DNA of 64,000 bases from Paludibacter sp. 47-17 (GCA_001898935.1 MKVT01000009.1:372001-436000), one strand, 5' to 3'. Numbered from the stretch's first letter, positions 36,691 to 47,250 are shown. Translations and numbers: made by a program. Notes: generated by a model from the letters alone, not told the origin.

Positions 36691-38931
36691 TCAGGACAAA
36701 ATCCGTTGGGTGGAGTTCACCTCTTTAATCTTATTGATATTTTTGGCCAGGGTTTCGATTTCATGCTTGTCGTGAACATAAATATAGAACTGGCCGACAA
36801 AAATTCCGGCATTGGTTTCTATATGTATTTTACTGATGTTTACGCCGTATTGTTCCGATATGACATGCAGAATCTGTATTAAAACGCCTTTCTTATCGAT
36901 CCCCCGTATTTCGAGCACTTCATTGAAGGTAAGCGTTTTGTGGGTTGCCCATTTGGCCGAAACGAGGTTGTTGCCGAAATTTGATTTTAACTTGGCGGCG
37001 GCGGCACATTCGCGCCGGTGTACAATCACAATTTCGTTTTCGTCGACATAGCCCAGCACATCGTCGCCCGGGATTGGTTTGCAACAAGGAGCCAGACGGT
37101 AGGTCACGCCGGCATTTTCCTCGCGGAGAACGAAGGTCTTTTTGCGGTCGACCCGCGTCGAAGGCACCACTTCGGGTTGCTCGGGCGCCGTTTTTCCGGA
37201 AGGTGTTACAAACGGGATGCGAAGGTATTTGGTAAACACGCTTTTGGGTTTGAAAACAGTCTGGCCCAGGTCGTCGAGTTTGATTTTTCCCAAACCAACC
37301 TGCAGATAGAACGCATTTCGATTGTTAAAATCAAAATACTTCATCACCTTCAACAGGGTTTCATTATCGTTTTTCTTCTGCAGATCGAGCAACGCCTGTT
37401 CGACCTTCTTTTGTCCATCGGCAATCAGGTTTTTTTCCTCTCGTTTGAAATACACCCTGAGCCTTGCCTTGGCACGAGCGGTGGTTACGTATTCAATCCA
37501 TTCGGGCTGTGGCTGTTGCTTTTTGGAAGTGAGGATTTCCACCTGATCGCCACTTTGCAGGGTATGACTCAACGGCACCAATTTGTGATTTACTTTTGCT
37601 CCGATACAATGTTCGCCCAAATCGGAGTGAATGGCATACGCAAAGTCGAGTGCTGTCGATCCTTGCGGAATCGTTTTAATCTCACCCTTAGGGGTAAATA
37701 CAAAAATTTCGGACGCGAATAAGTTTAATTTGAAGGTATCGATAAAATCGATGGCATTAGGTTCGGGATTCTCGAGCAATTCCTTGATGGTTTTCATCCA
37801 TTTATCGAGTTCCGACTCGTTTTCGCCCTCGCCCGATTTGTATTTCCAGTGCGCTGCCAACCCTTTCTCGGCAATATCGTTCATGCGTTCGGTACGGATC
37901 TGAATTTCCACCCATCGCCCTCCCGGAGCCATCACCGTCACATGCAACGCTTCGTAACCATTCGCCTTCGGGTTGCTCACCCAGTCGCGGATGCGGTCGG
38001 GGTGGGGTTTATAAATAGCCGTGATAGCCGAGTATACAATCCAGCACTGTTCCTTTTCGGTCAATCCCTCACGCGGAGTAAAGATGATGCGTAAAGCCAT
38101 GATATCAAATACTTCCTCGAAGGAAATATTACGCGTCGTCATTTTCTTCCAGATCGAATATACCGTCTTTACCCTGGCTTTATACCAGAATTTCCAACCC
38201 TGCTCGGTCAGCCGGTTGGAAATCGGTTTCGTAAACTCATCGTAAAAACGGGTGCGCTCCTGCTCATTATCGGCCAGCTGCTTTTCGATGCGGGCAAACG
38301 TTTCGGGATGCTCGTACTTGAAACTCAGGTTTTCGAGTTCATTTTTGATACGGAACAATCCCAGGCGATGCGCCAGCGGAGCGTAAATATACTGGGTCTC
38401 GCCCGTTATTTTGTATTGTTTGGCCGGCGGCATCGAACCGAGCGTACGCATATTATGCAAACGGTCGGCGATTTTAATCAGAATCACCCTGATATCTTCC
38501 GACATGGTAAGCACCAGCTTACGGAAATTCTCGGCCTGTGCCGAGGCATGTTCGGCAAAAACACCTCCCGATATTTTCGTGAGTCCCTCGACAATCTGCG
38601 CGATCTTAGGACCAAACAGATTTGCAATATCCTCCACCGTGTAATCGGTATCCTCCACCACATCGTGAAGCAGCGCCGAACAAATAGAAGTGGACCCCAT
38701 GCCTATTTCCGACGAAACTATGCGGGCAACGGCCAGGGGATGCATTATATACGGTTCGCCCGATCGTCTGCGAATGCCTTTGTGGGCTGCTTTGGCAAAA
38801 TTGAATGCCTTGGTGATCAATTCCACCTTTTTTCGGTGCGGCGAATTCAGATAATCGTTCAGCAGGGCGTCAAACTCTTGTTGAATCAGTTCATCCTCGG
38901 TTAATTCCACATTTTTCTGGTCCGGCTCCAT
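36691..38931 (-). CDS. spoT: RelA/SpoT bifunctional (p)ppGpp synthetase/hydrolase
   Basis: 746 residues with the complete long-RSH order: HD hydrolase domain with LLHDVVEDT near residue 88, synthetase domain with NPKANGYEALHVTV and VEIQIRTERMNDIAEKG near 330-365, TGS domain (FVFTPKGEIKTIPQGSTALD) near 405, and a C-terminal ACT domain (KKGVLIQILHVISEQYGVN). Both HD metal residues and synthetase motifs are kept, so both activities are expected. It follows alanine dehydrogenase by 15 bases and is probably cotranscribed with it and the POT-like transporter. Confidence 0.96.
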   Translation of the reverse strand: MEPDQKNVELTEDELIQQEFDALLNDYLNSPHRKKVELITKAFNFAKAAHKGIRRRSGEPYIMHPLAVARIVSSEIGMGSTSICSALLHDVVEDTDYTVEDIANLFGPKIAQIVEGLTKISGGVFAEHASAQAENFRKLVLTMSEDIRVILIKIADRLHNMRTLGSMPPAKQYKITGETQYIYAPLAHRLGLFRIKNELENLSFKYEHPETFARIEKQLADNEQERTRFYDEFTKPISNRLTEQGWKFWYKARVKTVYSIWKKMTTRNISFEEVFDIMALRIIFTPREGLTEKEQCWIVYSAITAIYKPHPDRIRDWVSNPKANGYEALHVTVMAPGGRWVEIQIRTERMNDIAEKGLAAHWKYKSGEGENESELDKWMKTIKELLENPEPNAIDFIDTFKLNLFASEIFVFTPKGEIKTIPQGSTALDFAYAIHSDLGEHCIGAKVNHKLVPLSHTLQSGDQVEILTSKKQQPQPEWIEYVTTARAKARLRVYFKREEKNLIADGQKKVEQALLDLQKKNDNETLLKVMKYFDFNNRNAFYLQVGLGKIKLDDLGQTVFKPKSVFTKYLRIPFVTPSGKTAPEQPEVVPSTRVDRKKTFVLREENAGVTYRLAPCCKPIPGDDVLGYVDENEIVIVHRRECAAAAKLKSNFGNNLVSAKWATHKTLTFNEVLEIRGIDKKGVLIQILHVISEQYGVNISKIHIETNAGIFVGQFYIYVHDKHEIETLAKNINKIKEVNSTQRILS

Positions 38932-38946
38932 ACATTTTCCTTTCTA

Positions 38947-40155
38947 CTAATATCCTGCTAAAAAAAGACCGATCTCATTGGACGGTAATCCGAAGTAATC
39001 GGCAATCAACCTGTTTACCAGTATGCCTCCGTACATATACACCCCGTTGCGGAAACCCGAACTTTCGCCGACCGCTTGTTTGACACTTCCCGAATTGCCG
39101 ATCTTTAAAAGCATCGGAGCGAAGATATTGCTCAGCGCCATGGAACTGGTACGTCCGACCCTCGCCGAAATATTCGGAATGCAATAATGAAGTATACCAT
39201 ACCGGTCGTACACCGGATCCGATAAGTTACGGCATTCGGAGGTCTCGAAACACCCGCCCTGGTCCACGCTCAGATCGACAATGATAGCGCCCTGCTTCAT
39301 GGTTTTCACCAACTCTTCCGATACCATAAACCGCTCGCAGCCATTTATGTAGCGCAGGTTTCCTATTACCGCATCGGCCGAGGCGAGAGCCTTGAACAGC
39401 ACCGCGGGATGAATCACCGAAGTAAATACCTGCTGCCCCAGGTAATGTTGTATTTTACGAAGTTTGTTAATATCGTGATCGAAAATTTTAACCGTAGCGC
39501 CCAGCGCCAACGCCGTACGTGCAGCCACCGAACCGGCCAGACCGGCGCCCAGTATCACCACCTCCGAAGGCGATATACCGGCTACACCTCCCAGCAGCAC
39601 TCCTTTGCCTCCGGCGGTATTACTCATCAGTTCCGAAGCCACCGAAATAGCCGAAGCCCCTTCCAGTTCGGCCAGGGTATTGATCACCGGAAACGCTTTT
39701 TGTTCATCCTTGATAAGCTCGTAAGCAAGTGCATTGAGCTTCTTCGAGGCCATCAGCTTCAAGGTGTCGGCCGAGAAATTGGAAAGCTGCAACATCGAAA
39801 ACACCGATCGACCCGGCTTCATCAACAACAAATCGTCGGTAGTCGGCGGAGCGATCTTCAGTACGATATCCGAAGCGAAAACCTCCGCTTTCGAATCCAC
39901 AATGACCGCTCCGGCTTCGCTGTACTGCAAATCGGTATACGACATCGGCAAACCCGCACCACGTTCGACCAATACGGTGTGACCCTCTTCCACAACCAAC
40001 GCCACTCCTTCGGGAGTAAGCGCCAGCCGGGTCTCGGCCACCGGGTTTTCACAGGGCAATCCGATGGTTAGCTGTGCCTGACGCTGTATCTCCCTCAAAA
40101 GCGATTCCTCGGGATACAAACTTCGTTGCATAAACGGATCCTGTTTCATAGCCAT
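38947..40155 (-). CDS. ald: alanine dehydrogenase
   Basis: A 402-residue member of the alanine dehydrogenase/PNT family: N-terminal substrate domain (GLPCENPVAETRLALTPEGVALVVEEGHTVLVERGAG in two short stretches), Rossmann motif VILGAGLAGSVAARTALALG near 205, and IVDLSVDQGGCFETS near 295. It interconverts L-alanine and pyruvate plus ammonium using NAD. It starts 4 bases after the end of the transporter gene, which fits uptake and use of alanine or alanine-containing peptides. An N-terminal extension of about 35 residues precedes the usual start region. Confidence 0.88.
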   Translation of the reverse strand: MAMKQDPFMQRSLYPEESLLREIQRQAQLTIGLPCENPVAETRLALTPEGVALVVEEGHTVLVERGAGLPMSYTDLQYSEAGAVIVDSKAEVFASDIVLKIAPPTTDDLLLMKPGRSVFSMLQLSNFSADTLKLMASKKLNALAYELIKDEQKAFPVINTLAELEGASAISVASELMSNTAGGKGVLLGGVAGISPSEVVILGAGLAGSVAARTALALGATVKIFDHDINKLRKIQHYLGQQVFTSVIHPAVLFKALASADAVIGNLRYINGCERFMVSEELVKTMKQGAIIVDLSVDQGGCFETSECRNLSDPVYDRYGILHYCIPNISARVGRTSSMALSNIFAPMLLKIGNSGSVKQAVGESSGFRNGVYMYGGILVNRLIADYFGLPSNEIGLFLAGY

Positions 40156-40159
40156 ATCG

Positions 40160-41524
40160 TTAAATTGATGCCTTCTTTTTATCTATCCTGCGGGTGATAT
40201 AACCGTAAAGAAGCAGCGCTACTGCCGAAATTAACCCGATCGCTACGAACACGAACCAAATATAATGCGCATTCTCGGTTGCTTTGGCATACGCTTCCAC
40301 CGTATCGAATCCCTTGGGGTCGGGAACGTATTTCTCCAACAGAAAACCCGAAAGTCCGAAGGCAAATAAATACGAAAAAAACGAATGTAAATGGCTGAAT
40401 CCAAGGTAAAGCCCTTCTTCTCCTTTGGGCGATTGAAGCGAAAAGTATTCCAGGAAACGAGGCGAAATAAAGCATTCGGCTACTGCTTGCATGGCAATCC
40501 CAATGATCATCATAAAGGCTACCGGATGCAGACCCCAGATATTTTCGGAACCTATCAGCGTACCGCCGGCCATTACCAGGGCCGAAAGCGGAATGATGAG
40601 CATCCCGATGGTCATGGAAGTCAGTGCGGTTCGCTTCTTCATAAACGAAGTAATAAAATTGACCAGCAGGAACACCACCAGCGGATTTACGTTGGCATAC
40701 CAACCCGGCGATGCGTCTTCGCCAATCATGCGGATCACGTACTTGGGCATGGTGGCATACATCTGACTCTGGATCATCCAGAAGCCCGAAATAATAAGAA
40801 TCAGAATGATGAGCCGGGCATTGGTCATTACTTTCCACATGCCTACCAGAATTTCGCGGAAACTCTTGCCTTTTCCTTCGATATGGGTCGATTTATAAAA
40901 AAAGAATACGGCTATGAGCGCCAGCAACGTCATCGCTGCCGAAAAAAAGTTAAGGTACACCAACCCGAGGTCGCCCATGCTTTTGCGCAGCGGGTCTACC
41001 ACCGTTTTTCCGGTAAAGGCTCCGATATTCACCATCATATAAAAGATCGAGTACCCTGCCGCGCGTGTTTCGGAAGTGGTTTCGCGGGCTACGGTGCCGG
41101 AAATAACGGCCTTAATAAACGAACCTCCGATAACGATGAGTACCAGCACCGGCACAATGCTCCACCGCAGCGGACTGGTATCGAGCCCGTAAAAAGTGGT
41201 TTGCATATCGTAAGTCACCAATCCCGCTCCTTCGAGCATGGTAGGCAACAATCCGAGACCTCCGTAACCAAGTGTCAGTAAAAGGAAAGCCAGAATAATC
41301 GACGAACGGAATCCTATTTTATCGGCAATGGCACCGGCAAAGGTAGGTAACAGATACAGCATTGCCGAGAACGATCCCGATATGATCCCGGCTTCAATAT
41401 CCGAAAAACCCCACACATTGGAAAGGTAGAGTGTAATTACAATAAATACCGCGTAATAGGCAAGCCGCTCGAGTAATTCTACCGAGTTGGCCACCCAGAA
41501 AGCTTTTGAAAATTTTTGTGCCAT
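40160..41524 (-). CDS. POT/PTR-like MFS transporter
   Basis: A 454-residue protein with about twelve membrane helices. Helix 1 contains SVELLERLAYYA, which matches the ExxERFxYY motif of proton-coupled oligopeptide transporters (E16, E19, R20). The ETTSETRAAGYSIFYMMVNIGAF segment also fits that family. It is therefore probably a proton-driven peptide or amino-acid importer at the inner membrane. The downstream alanine dehydrogenase gene, 4 bases away, suggests alanine-containing peptides as substrate. Alternative: a general MFS sugar or nucleoside carrier. Confidence 0.75.
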   Translation of the reverse strand: MAQKFSKAFWVANSVELLERLAYYAVFIVITLYLSNVWGFSDIEAGIISGSFSAMLYLLPTFAGAIADKIGFRSSIILAFLLLTLGYGGLGLLPTMLEGAGLVTYDMQTTFYGLDTSPLRWSIVPVLVLIVIGGSFIKAVISGTVARETTSETRAAGYSIFYMMVNIGAFTGKTVVDPLRKSMGDLGLVYLNFFSAAMTLLALIAVFFFYKSTHIEGKGKSFREILVGMWKVMTNARLIILILIISGFWMIQSQMYATMPKYVIRMIGEDASPGWYANVNPLVVFLLVNFITSFMKKRTALTSMTIGMLIIPLSALVMAGGTLIGSENIWGLHPVAFMMIIGIAMQAVAECFISPRFLEYFSLQSPKGEEGLYLGFSHLHSFFSYLFAFGLSGFLLEKYVPDPKGFDTVEAYAKATENAHYIWFVFVAIGLISAVALLLYGYITRRIDKKKASI

Positions 41525-41552
41525 TTGTTAACTGTTACTATTTATTAATTCG

Positions 41553-41560
41553 CAAAAATA
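41553..41560 (-). promoter_or_regulatory. -7 element of the transporter-ald-spoT operon
   Basis: The minus strand reads TATTTTTG, a TAnnTTTG match, 29 bases before the transporter ATG at 41524. No good -33 element is visible. Confidence 0.4.
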
Positions 41561-41591
41561 AGAAAATAATTCATATCGGTAGCTGTTACAG

Positions 41592-41616
41592 AAAAAAAAG
41601 CCCCCCGGCAGGGAGC
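41592..41616 (-). terminator. intrinsic terminator of the RND efflux operon
   Basis: Read on the minus strand, GCTCCC (41611-41616) pairs with GGGGGC (41600-41605, one G-U pair) around a 5-base loop, followed by eight T (41592-41599). It lies 15 bases after the TolC-like stop codon and separates the efflux operon from the transporter operon downstream. Confidence 0.8.
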
Positions 41617-41630
41617 TTTTTGAAAAGATT

Positions 41631-42956
41631 TTACCTCGATGCGATCCGGGAAAGCAATCCTCCGCTGATCTCCAACAGCGAAATTTCGCAGAGCTTGGTA
41701 GTATAAGCTGCCTGTACGAGCCGTTCTTCGGCATCCAGAAGACTGTTTTGTGCTTCTCGCAACTCTATCCCCGACAGTTCGCCGAGTTTATAGCGCTCGA
41801 TGGCAATGGCGTAGTTCTCGCGGGCATGCGACAGATTCTCCTGTTCAAGCGCCTTGAGTCCCAGGTTGTTGTTGTAAGCCATCCACAGGTTGGAGAAATC
41901 GCTTTTCAGCGAAAGATGCAACTGCTCCACCATCAGCTCCTGGTTGGTAAGCTGAAGCCGGGCGTTTTTCTGGCGGCGCGAGCGGTTAAATCCATCGAAG
42001 ATAGTGTATCCGAGCGTAAGCCCGTAACTAATACCCAGGTTGTTCTGCAGTTTGTTCTGACCGTATTCGTAACGGTTTTCGTAGTAGCCATACCCTGCGT
42101 TTACTTTCAGGTAGGGATAATTGCTGCTGCGGGCCGACTGTAACTCCAGGGCCTTTATATTCCTCTCTTTTTCGGCCAGTTGCAGATAGGTATTCTGCTG
42201 TTGCAGGGCCGACCACAACTGCTCCTTATTAAGCAGGCTTTCAACGGCGATCAGGGTATCGGCAGGTTCGATATCACGCTCCACTTCGTCGTGAGCGACC
42301 AGCCGGTTCAACCGTACTTTCACGGTATGAAGCACTTCCTGCTGGCGGATCAACCGCGAACTGTCGGTATTAAAATCGACGCGCGCCTGTTGTAGGTCGA
42401 GCCGCGAAAGGTTACCGATATTGTAACGGGCCTCCACAATGCGTAAGCGTTCTTTCGACAAACGCACGGCCGATTTCAGGTTGTTGATACGGATGGTTTG
42501 CTGCACCAGATCGTAATAGGCCGCCGACAAATCGGCCACATAGCTTTCGATCTCCATGCGGGTTTGCAAGGCTCCGGCCTGCTGCAATGCCTTTAGCTTC
42601 GAATACGTTGCCTGTATGTTAAAGCCGTCGAAGAGCGTCCAGTTCACGTTTGCCGCAGCCGACAGATTCGTATTGCTTACTCCGCTGACTTTGGTAGCAG
42701 CACTGCCGTCGGCGGGAAACTGGGCATTGTTGTATTCAGTTCCTCCGAAATTCCCGCTCACATCGAGGGTGGGAAGCATCCCCGCATTGCCGGGCGTGGC
42801 ATTGTTATCGGCAATCTGCTGCTCATTGCGGGCTATCCGGAGCTGGTAATTGTACTGCAGGCCTTTTTCAATCAGCTCACCGAGCGATACGGGTACACCA
42901 CCGTAGGTCAGCGTCGCCCACAGTAGCCCGGCAAAAAGAAGACGATATTTTTTCAT
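41631..42956 (-). CDS. TolC-like outer-membrane efflux protein
   Basis: A 441-residue secreted protein (signal MKKYRLLFAGLLWATLTYG). Two outer-membrane efflux repeats with long coiled helices are seen (LSKERLRIVEARYNIGNLS, then ARENYAIAIERYKLGELSG); the NIGNLS/KLGELSG turns are the usual tip motifs. It forms the outer channel of a tripartite pump and is the third gene of the adaptor-permease-channel operon. No lipobox is seen. Confidence 0.92.
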   Translation of the reverse strand: MKKYRLLFAGLLWATLTYGGVPVSLGELIEKGLQYNYQLRIARNEQQIADNNATPGNAGMLPTLDVSGNFGGTEYNNAQFPADGSAATKVSGVSNTNLSAAANVNWTLFDGFNIQATYSKLKALQQAGALQTRMEIESYVADLSAAYYDLVQQTIRINNLKSAVRLSKERLRIVEARYNIGNLSRLDLQQARVDFNTDSSRLIRQQEVLHTVKVRLNRLVAHDEVERDIEPADTLIAVESLLNKEQLWSALQQQNTYLQLAEKERNIKALELQSARSSNYPYLKVNAGYGYYENRYEYGQNKLQNNLGISYGLTLGYTIFDGFNRSRRQKNARLQLTNQELMVEQLHLSLKSDFSNLWMAYNNNLGLKALEQENLSHARENYAIAIERYKLGELSGIELREAQNSLLDAEERLVQAAYTTKLCEISLLEISGGLLSRIASR

Positions 42957-42976
42957 ATTTTACTGTACATTATTAC

Positions 42977-45900
42977 TTACTTTTTCCGGTTGGTGGCCAA
43001 CAGGAAATAGATGGATGGAACGATAAACATGGTGAGGAAGGTAGAAACGATCATGCCGCCAACCACGGCAGTTCCCATGGCAATGCGTCCGTTGGCTCCT
43101 TCGCCCGATGCAAACACCAATGGTAACAATCCGAGCACGGTCGAAAAACTGGTCATCAGAATAGGGCGCAAGCGCTGCACTGCCGCTCCGGTAACCGCCG
43201 CCAGTTTGTTCATCCCCGCTTCCTGCCGCTGATTGGCAAACTCCACGATCAGAATACCATTTTTGGCCACCAGCCCGATGAGCATGATAAGCCCGATCTG
43301 ACTGAAGATATTCATGGTGATACCGGCCGCCCACATAAACACCAACGCTCCGGTAAGGGCCAGGGGCACCGAAAGCATGATGATCATCGGATCCTTGAAA
43401 CTTTCGAACTGAGCTGCCAGCACCAGATAAATAAGCACCAACGCCAGCAGGAAGGCAAACATCAGACTGGACGAACTCTCGCGGAAATCCTTCGAATCGC
43501 CGGCCAGCGCCGTACGGAACGTTTCATCCAGGGTTTCTTTAGCAATCACATCCATCTCGTCGAGGGCATCGCCCAGCGTAACGCCGGGGGCCAGTCCCGC
43601 CGAAATGGTAGCCGAGCTGAAACGGTTGTAGCGGTACAACTGCGGTGGCGCCACTGTTTCTTTCAGTTCCACCAGGTTATCCATCTGAATCATCTCCCCA
43701 TCGCGGTTTTTCAGGTAAATGGTTTTCAGATCCAGAGGCGTGTTGCGCTGCTGCCGGTTGATTTCGCCCAGAATCTGGTACTGCTTTCCGTTCATGTAGA
43801 AGTAACCCATCCGCTGTCCGCTGAGTGCGTATTGCAGGGTCTGTCCGATATCGCGCGTGCTTACTCCCAACAGGGTAGCTTTATCGCGATCGATGTAGAT
43901 GCGTGTTTCGGGCTTGGTAAACTTCAGATTCACATCGGCCATCTGGAACAACGGGCTCTCGTTTACTTTTTGCAAGAACAGCGGGATATGCTTTTCGAGT
44001 TTGTCGAGCGAGGTGGCCTGCAACACATACTGCACGGGCATCGACGATCGCCGGCCGCCAAAGGTGGACTGCTGCTGCACAAAAGCGCGGGCTTCTGTCT
44101 CTTTCCGCACTGCCGCTCCCAACTTATCGGCCACATCCATCTGTGTATACTCCCGCTCGCGCAGGTCGGGAAGCAGTACCCGCACCATCCCGAAACCCGA
44201 ACGCACGATACTGATGTTCGACTCACGCTCCGGAGCAATGCTGTCCACGATATAAGCAATCTTATCGGTATAATCGCGCACGAATTCGTAGGTTGCTCCT
44301 TCCGGTGCCGACGTCCGTATCATCACCTGCGAACGGTCCTCCAACGGCGCCATCTCTTCGGGTAGTGTTTTCCAAAGCACAACAATTAACACAAACGAAA
44401 GTAAAACAATGGCAGAAGCAATCCATTTCCGCTTCATAAACCGGGTAAGCCCGTTTTCAAACGAGGTGTTCATCCACACAAAAAACGGTTCGGTCTTTTC
44501 GTACAACCAATTGTGCCTCTCTTTCCGTTTCAGTAATTTGGTCGATAGCATCGGCGTGAAAGTCAACGCCGCAAACGACGATATAATCACCGCGCCGGAA
44601 ACCACGATACTGAATTCGCGGAACAGCCGGCCCGTCATTCCTTCGAGGAAAACGATAGGAAAAAACACCGAAACCAGGGTAATGGTGGTAGAAATAACAG
44701 CGAAGAAAATCTCTTTGGATCCGTCGATACCCGCCTGTAGCGGAGTCATTCCTTTTTCAATTTTCAGGTAAATATTTTCGGTTACCACGATGGCATCGTC
44801 GACCACCAACCCCACGGCCAGCACCACGGCCAGCATCGACAATACATTGATCGAGAAATCGGCTACGTACATGATAAAGAAGGCTCCCACCAGCGAAACA
44901 GGAATCACCACCACCGGGATGAGCGTTACCCGCCAGTCGCGCAGGAACATAAAAATAATGACAATCACCAGCAGGAAAGCCACAACAATGGTCTCGTACA
45001 CCTCGTTAATGGAGGCCCGGATAAACCGTGTGTTGTCGAAAGCAATCTGCGTCACCACATCGTCGGGCAGGTCTTTCTGCATCGATTTCAACCTCCGCTG
45101 CACTTCGTCGGAAATATCGATCTGGTTGGCCCCGGGTTGAGGAATAATGACCGTACTCACCATGGGCACTCCATTGAGGCGGAGAATATTCTTCCGATTC
45201 TCGGGATCCAGCTCGGCCGTTCCGATATCGCCAAAACGCACGATACGGTAATTATCTTCCTTTATAATCAGGTTGTTGAATTCCTCGGGTGTTTCCATCA
45301 ATCCCAGGGTGCGAATGGTCATCTCGATTTTATCGCCTTCGATGCTCCCCGAGGGTAATTCCACATTTTCGCGATCGATGGCATTTTTCACATCCATGGG
45401 AGTGATGTCGTAGGCCGCCATCTTCACCGGGTCGAGCCACAACCGCATCGAGTACCGGTTCTCACCCCAGATTTCCACGGCACTCACGTTCGGGATGGTT
45501 TGCAGCTGTTCTTTGACGGTGAGCTCGGCAATTTCGGTGAGCTCGAGCAGCGAACGCTGTTCGCTCTGCACGGTAATCTGAATAATAGGATTCGCGTCGG
45601 CATCGGCCTTCGAAACAGTGGGCGGGTCGCAGTCGCGCGGAAGGTAATGCTGCGCCCTCGATACTTTGTCGCGCACATCGTTGGCCGCCGTTTCGAGATC
45701 GACGCTCAACTCAAACTCGACGGTAATGCTGCTCGACCCTTGGCGGCTGGAGCTCGTAAGCGAACGAATTCCCGGGATCCCGTTGATATTTTGTTCGAGC
45801 GGTTCGGTAATCTGTTTTTCAATTACTTCGGCATTGGCCCCGGGATACGACACCCACACGTTGATAATCGGGTTGTCGACATTCGGATATTCGCGTACTC

Positions 45901-45997
45901 CAAGGTAGGTATAACCGATTACACCGAGCAATACAATGATAAGAATAAACACCGTGGCCAGTACCGGTCGGCGTATACTAAGTTCGGACAGGTTCAT
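42977..45997 (-). CDS. RND multidrug efflux permease (HAE1/AcrB type)
   Basis: 1006 residues with the standard two-repeat RND order: N-terminal membrane start NLSELSIRRPVLATVFILI, porter domains (YPGANAEVIEKQITEPLEQ), helix 4 with the proton-relay pair in GLVVDDAIVVTENI near residue 400, FLEGMTGRLFREFS, and a second half ending GANGRIAMGTAVVGGMIVST. It exports hydrophobic compounds by proton antiport together with the adaptor 4 bases upstream and the TolC-like channel 20 bases downstream. The substrate cannot be deduced. Confidence 0.95.
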   Translation of the reverse strand: MNLSELSIRRPVLATVFILIIVLLGVIGYTYLGVREYPNVDNPIINVWVSYPGANAEVIEKQITEPLEQNINGIPGIRSLTSSSRQGSSSITVEFELSVDLETAANDVRDKVSRAQHYLPRDCDPPTVSKADADANPIIQITVQSEQRSLLELTEIAELTVKEQLQTIPNVSAVEIWGENRYSMRLWLDPVKMAAYDITPMDVKNAIDRENVELPSGSIEGDKIEMTIRTLGLMETPEEFNNLIIKEDNYRIVRFGDIGTAELDPENRKNILRLNGVPMVSTVIIPQPGANQIDISDEVQRRLKSMQKDLPDDVVTQIAFDNTRFIRASINEVYETIVVAFLLVIVIIFMFLRDWRVTLIPVVVIPVSLVGAFFIMYVADFSINVLSMLAVVLAVGLVVDDAIVVTENIYLKIEKGMTPLQAGIDGSKEIFFAVISTTITLVSVFFPIVFLEGMTGRLFREFSIVVSGAVIISSFAALTFTPMLSTKLLKRKERHNWLYEKTEPFFVWMNTSFENGLTRFMKRKWIASAIVLLSFVLIVVLWKTLPEEMAPLEDRSQVMIRTSAPEGATYEFVRDYTDKIAYIVDSIAPERESNISIVRSGFGMVRVLLPDLREREYTQMDVADKLGAAVRKETEARAFVQQQSTFGGRRSSMPVQYVLQATSLDKLEKHIPLFLQKVNESPLFQMADVNLKFTKPETRIYIDRDKATLLGVSTRDIGQTLQYALSGQRMGYFYMNGKQYQILGEINRQQRNTPLDLKTIYLKNRDGEMIQMDNLVELKETVAPPQLYRYNRFSSATISAGLAPGVTLGDALDEMDVIAKETLDETFRTALAGDSKDFRESSSSLMFAFLLALVLIYLVLAAQFESFKDPMIIMLSVPLALTGALVFMWAAGITMNIFSQIGLIMLIGLVAKNGILIVEFANQRQEAGMNKLAAVTGAAVQRLRPILMTSFSTVLGLLPLVFASGEGANGRIAMGTAVVGGMIVSTFLTMFIVPSIYFLLATNRKK

Positions 45998-46001
45998 AGG
46001 C

Positions 46002-47093
46002 TTACTGAATTTGCTGAATTTCTACCTCACTTCCATCGCGCAGCTGCATCACACCGGTGACCAGCACCGTATCGCCGGCCTGTAACCCGTCGGTGATCTG
46101 GATAGACGAGGCCGTACGCAAACCTTTCTTCACAAACACCTGTTTGGCTGTTCCTGCTTTGTACACATAGGCATAGTCGCGCCCCATCTCGGCCACCGAG
46201 GCAATACTGGGAATCACGATGGCATCGTTGATTTCTTTCAGGATAATTTCGATGGAAGCCGAACGGCCGGGCTTCAACCTGCCGCCGGGATTATCGTAAA
46301 TGGCCCGTGCCTTCAGAGAAAGGGTCTTTTCGTCGAGTTTCGATTCGATGGCATACACCCGGGCGCGGTAGGTAGTAGGATCGTTTTCGACGGTGAACTG
46401 AATGATAGTGCCGGGACTCACTTCGTTGGCTTGCTTTTCGTTGACCGAAAACTCGATTTTCAGGGGCGATACTTTGGTGAGATGGGCTACCACCGTTCCG
46501 GTGGAAGCATAGGCGCCTTCGCTCACCATTCGCAACCCGATCACTCCATCGAACGGAGCTCTTAATTCAGTTTGACGAATACGGGCTTTTACCAGTTCGA
46601 TGTCGGCCGACAATTTTTCAAGATCGGTGGTTACAGCCTGGTAGGTTTCCTGACTTACCGCATCTTTTTCGAGCAATGTACGCTGCCGGCTCACCCGCTC
46701 GCGGGCCAGCGGAATCTGAGCTTCGAGCTTTTTGAGCTCGGCCTGGAGCGGTTGGTCGTTGACCTTGGCCAGCAAAGTGCCCTTGGTCACATAGGTTCCC
46801 TCCTTGAAATGAATCCCCGTTACTTTGCCCGAAGCTTCGAACGACAGATCCACCTCTTCGTCGGGAATAAGCTGACCCTTGGTACGAAACACATCCTGCA
46901 TCGACTGGTGTTTCAGGATTAAGGCATTCACACTCAGCTTTTGTTTTCCCTGACCGCCGCCTTTCGCATCGCCTTTAATTTCGGCAACCGCTTCCTCCTT
47001 TTTGATCAGCCGGCCGATTTTCGGGTAAAATATTATCCCGGCGAGTAAAACTCCCAGCAACGAAAACACAATAATTTTTGAAACCTTAGTCAT
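46002..47093 (-). CDS. RND efflux periplasmic adaptor (membrane fusion protein)
   Basis: 363 residues: N-terminal membrane anchor (KIIVFSLLGVLLAGIIFY), a Gly/Lys-rich linker, lipoyl half-motif GKVTGIHFKEGTYVTKGTLLAKVND near 95, a short alpha-hairpin (LEAQIPLARERVSRQRTLL), second lipoyl half (LRAPFDGVIGLRMVSEGAYA) and beta-barrel. It links the inner-membrane permease to the TolC-like channel. It is the first gene of the operon; the 239-base gap upstream is shared with the divergent radical SAM gene and shows only a weak -7-like element on this strand. Confidence 0.93.
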   Translation of the reverse strand: MTKVSKIIVFSLLGVLLAGIIFYPKIGRLIKKEEAVAEIKGDAKGGGQGKQKLSVNALILKHQSMQDVFRTKGQLIPDEEVDLSFEASGKVTGIHFKEGTYVTKGTLLAKVNDQPLQAELKKLEAQIPLARERVSRQRTLLEKDAVSQETYQAVTTDLEKLSADIELVKARIRQTELRAPFDGVIGLRMVSEGAYASTGTVVAHLTKVSPLKIEFSVNEKQANEVSPGTIIQFTVENDPTTYRARVYAIESKLDEKTLSLKARAIYDNPGGRLKPGRSASIEIILKEINDAIVIPSIASVAEMGRDYAYVYKAGTAKQVFVKKGLRTASSIQITDGLQAGDTVLVTGVMQLRDGSEVEIQQIQ

Positions 47094-47250
47094 GGTAATT
47101 CAATTGAATATTTTTAAAACATCTTGTTAAATTGTGAACAGCCTGCTAAAATAGTTAAAGTTTTGATGCGACGATTCACATTGTACCCTAACTTTTAAAA
47201 AGTTATCCGATTTTATCATCTGTTAAAAATATTATTTTTCAACATTAACA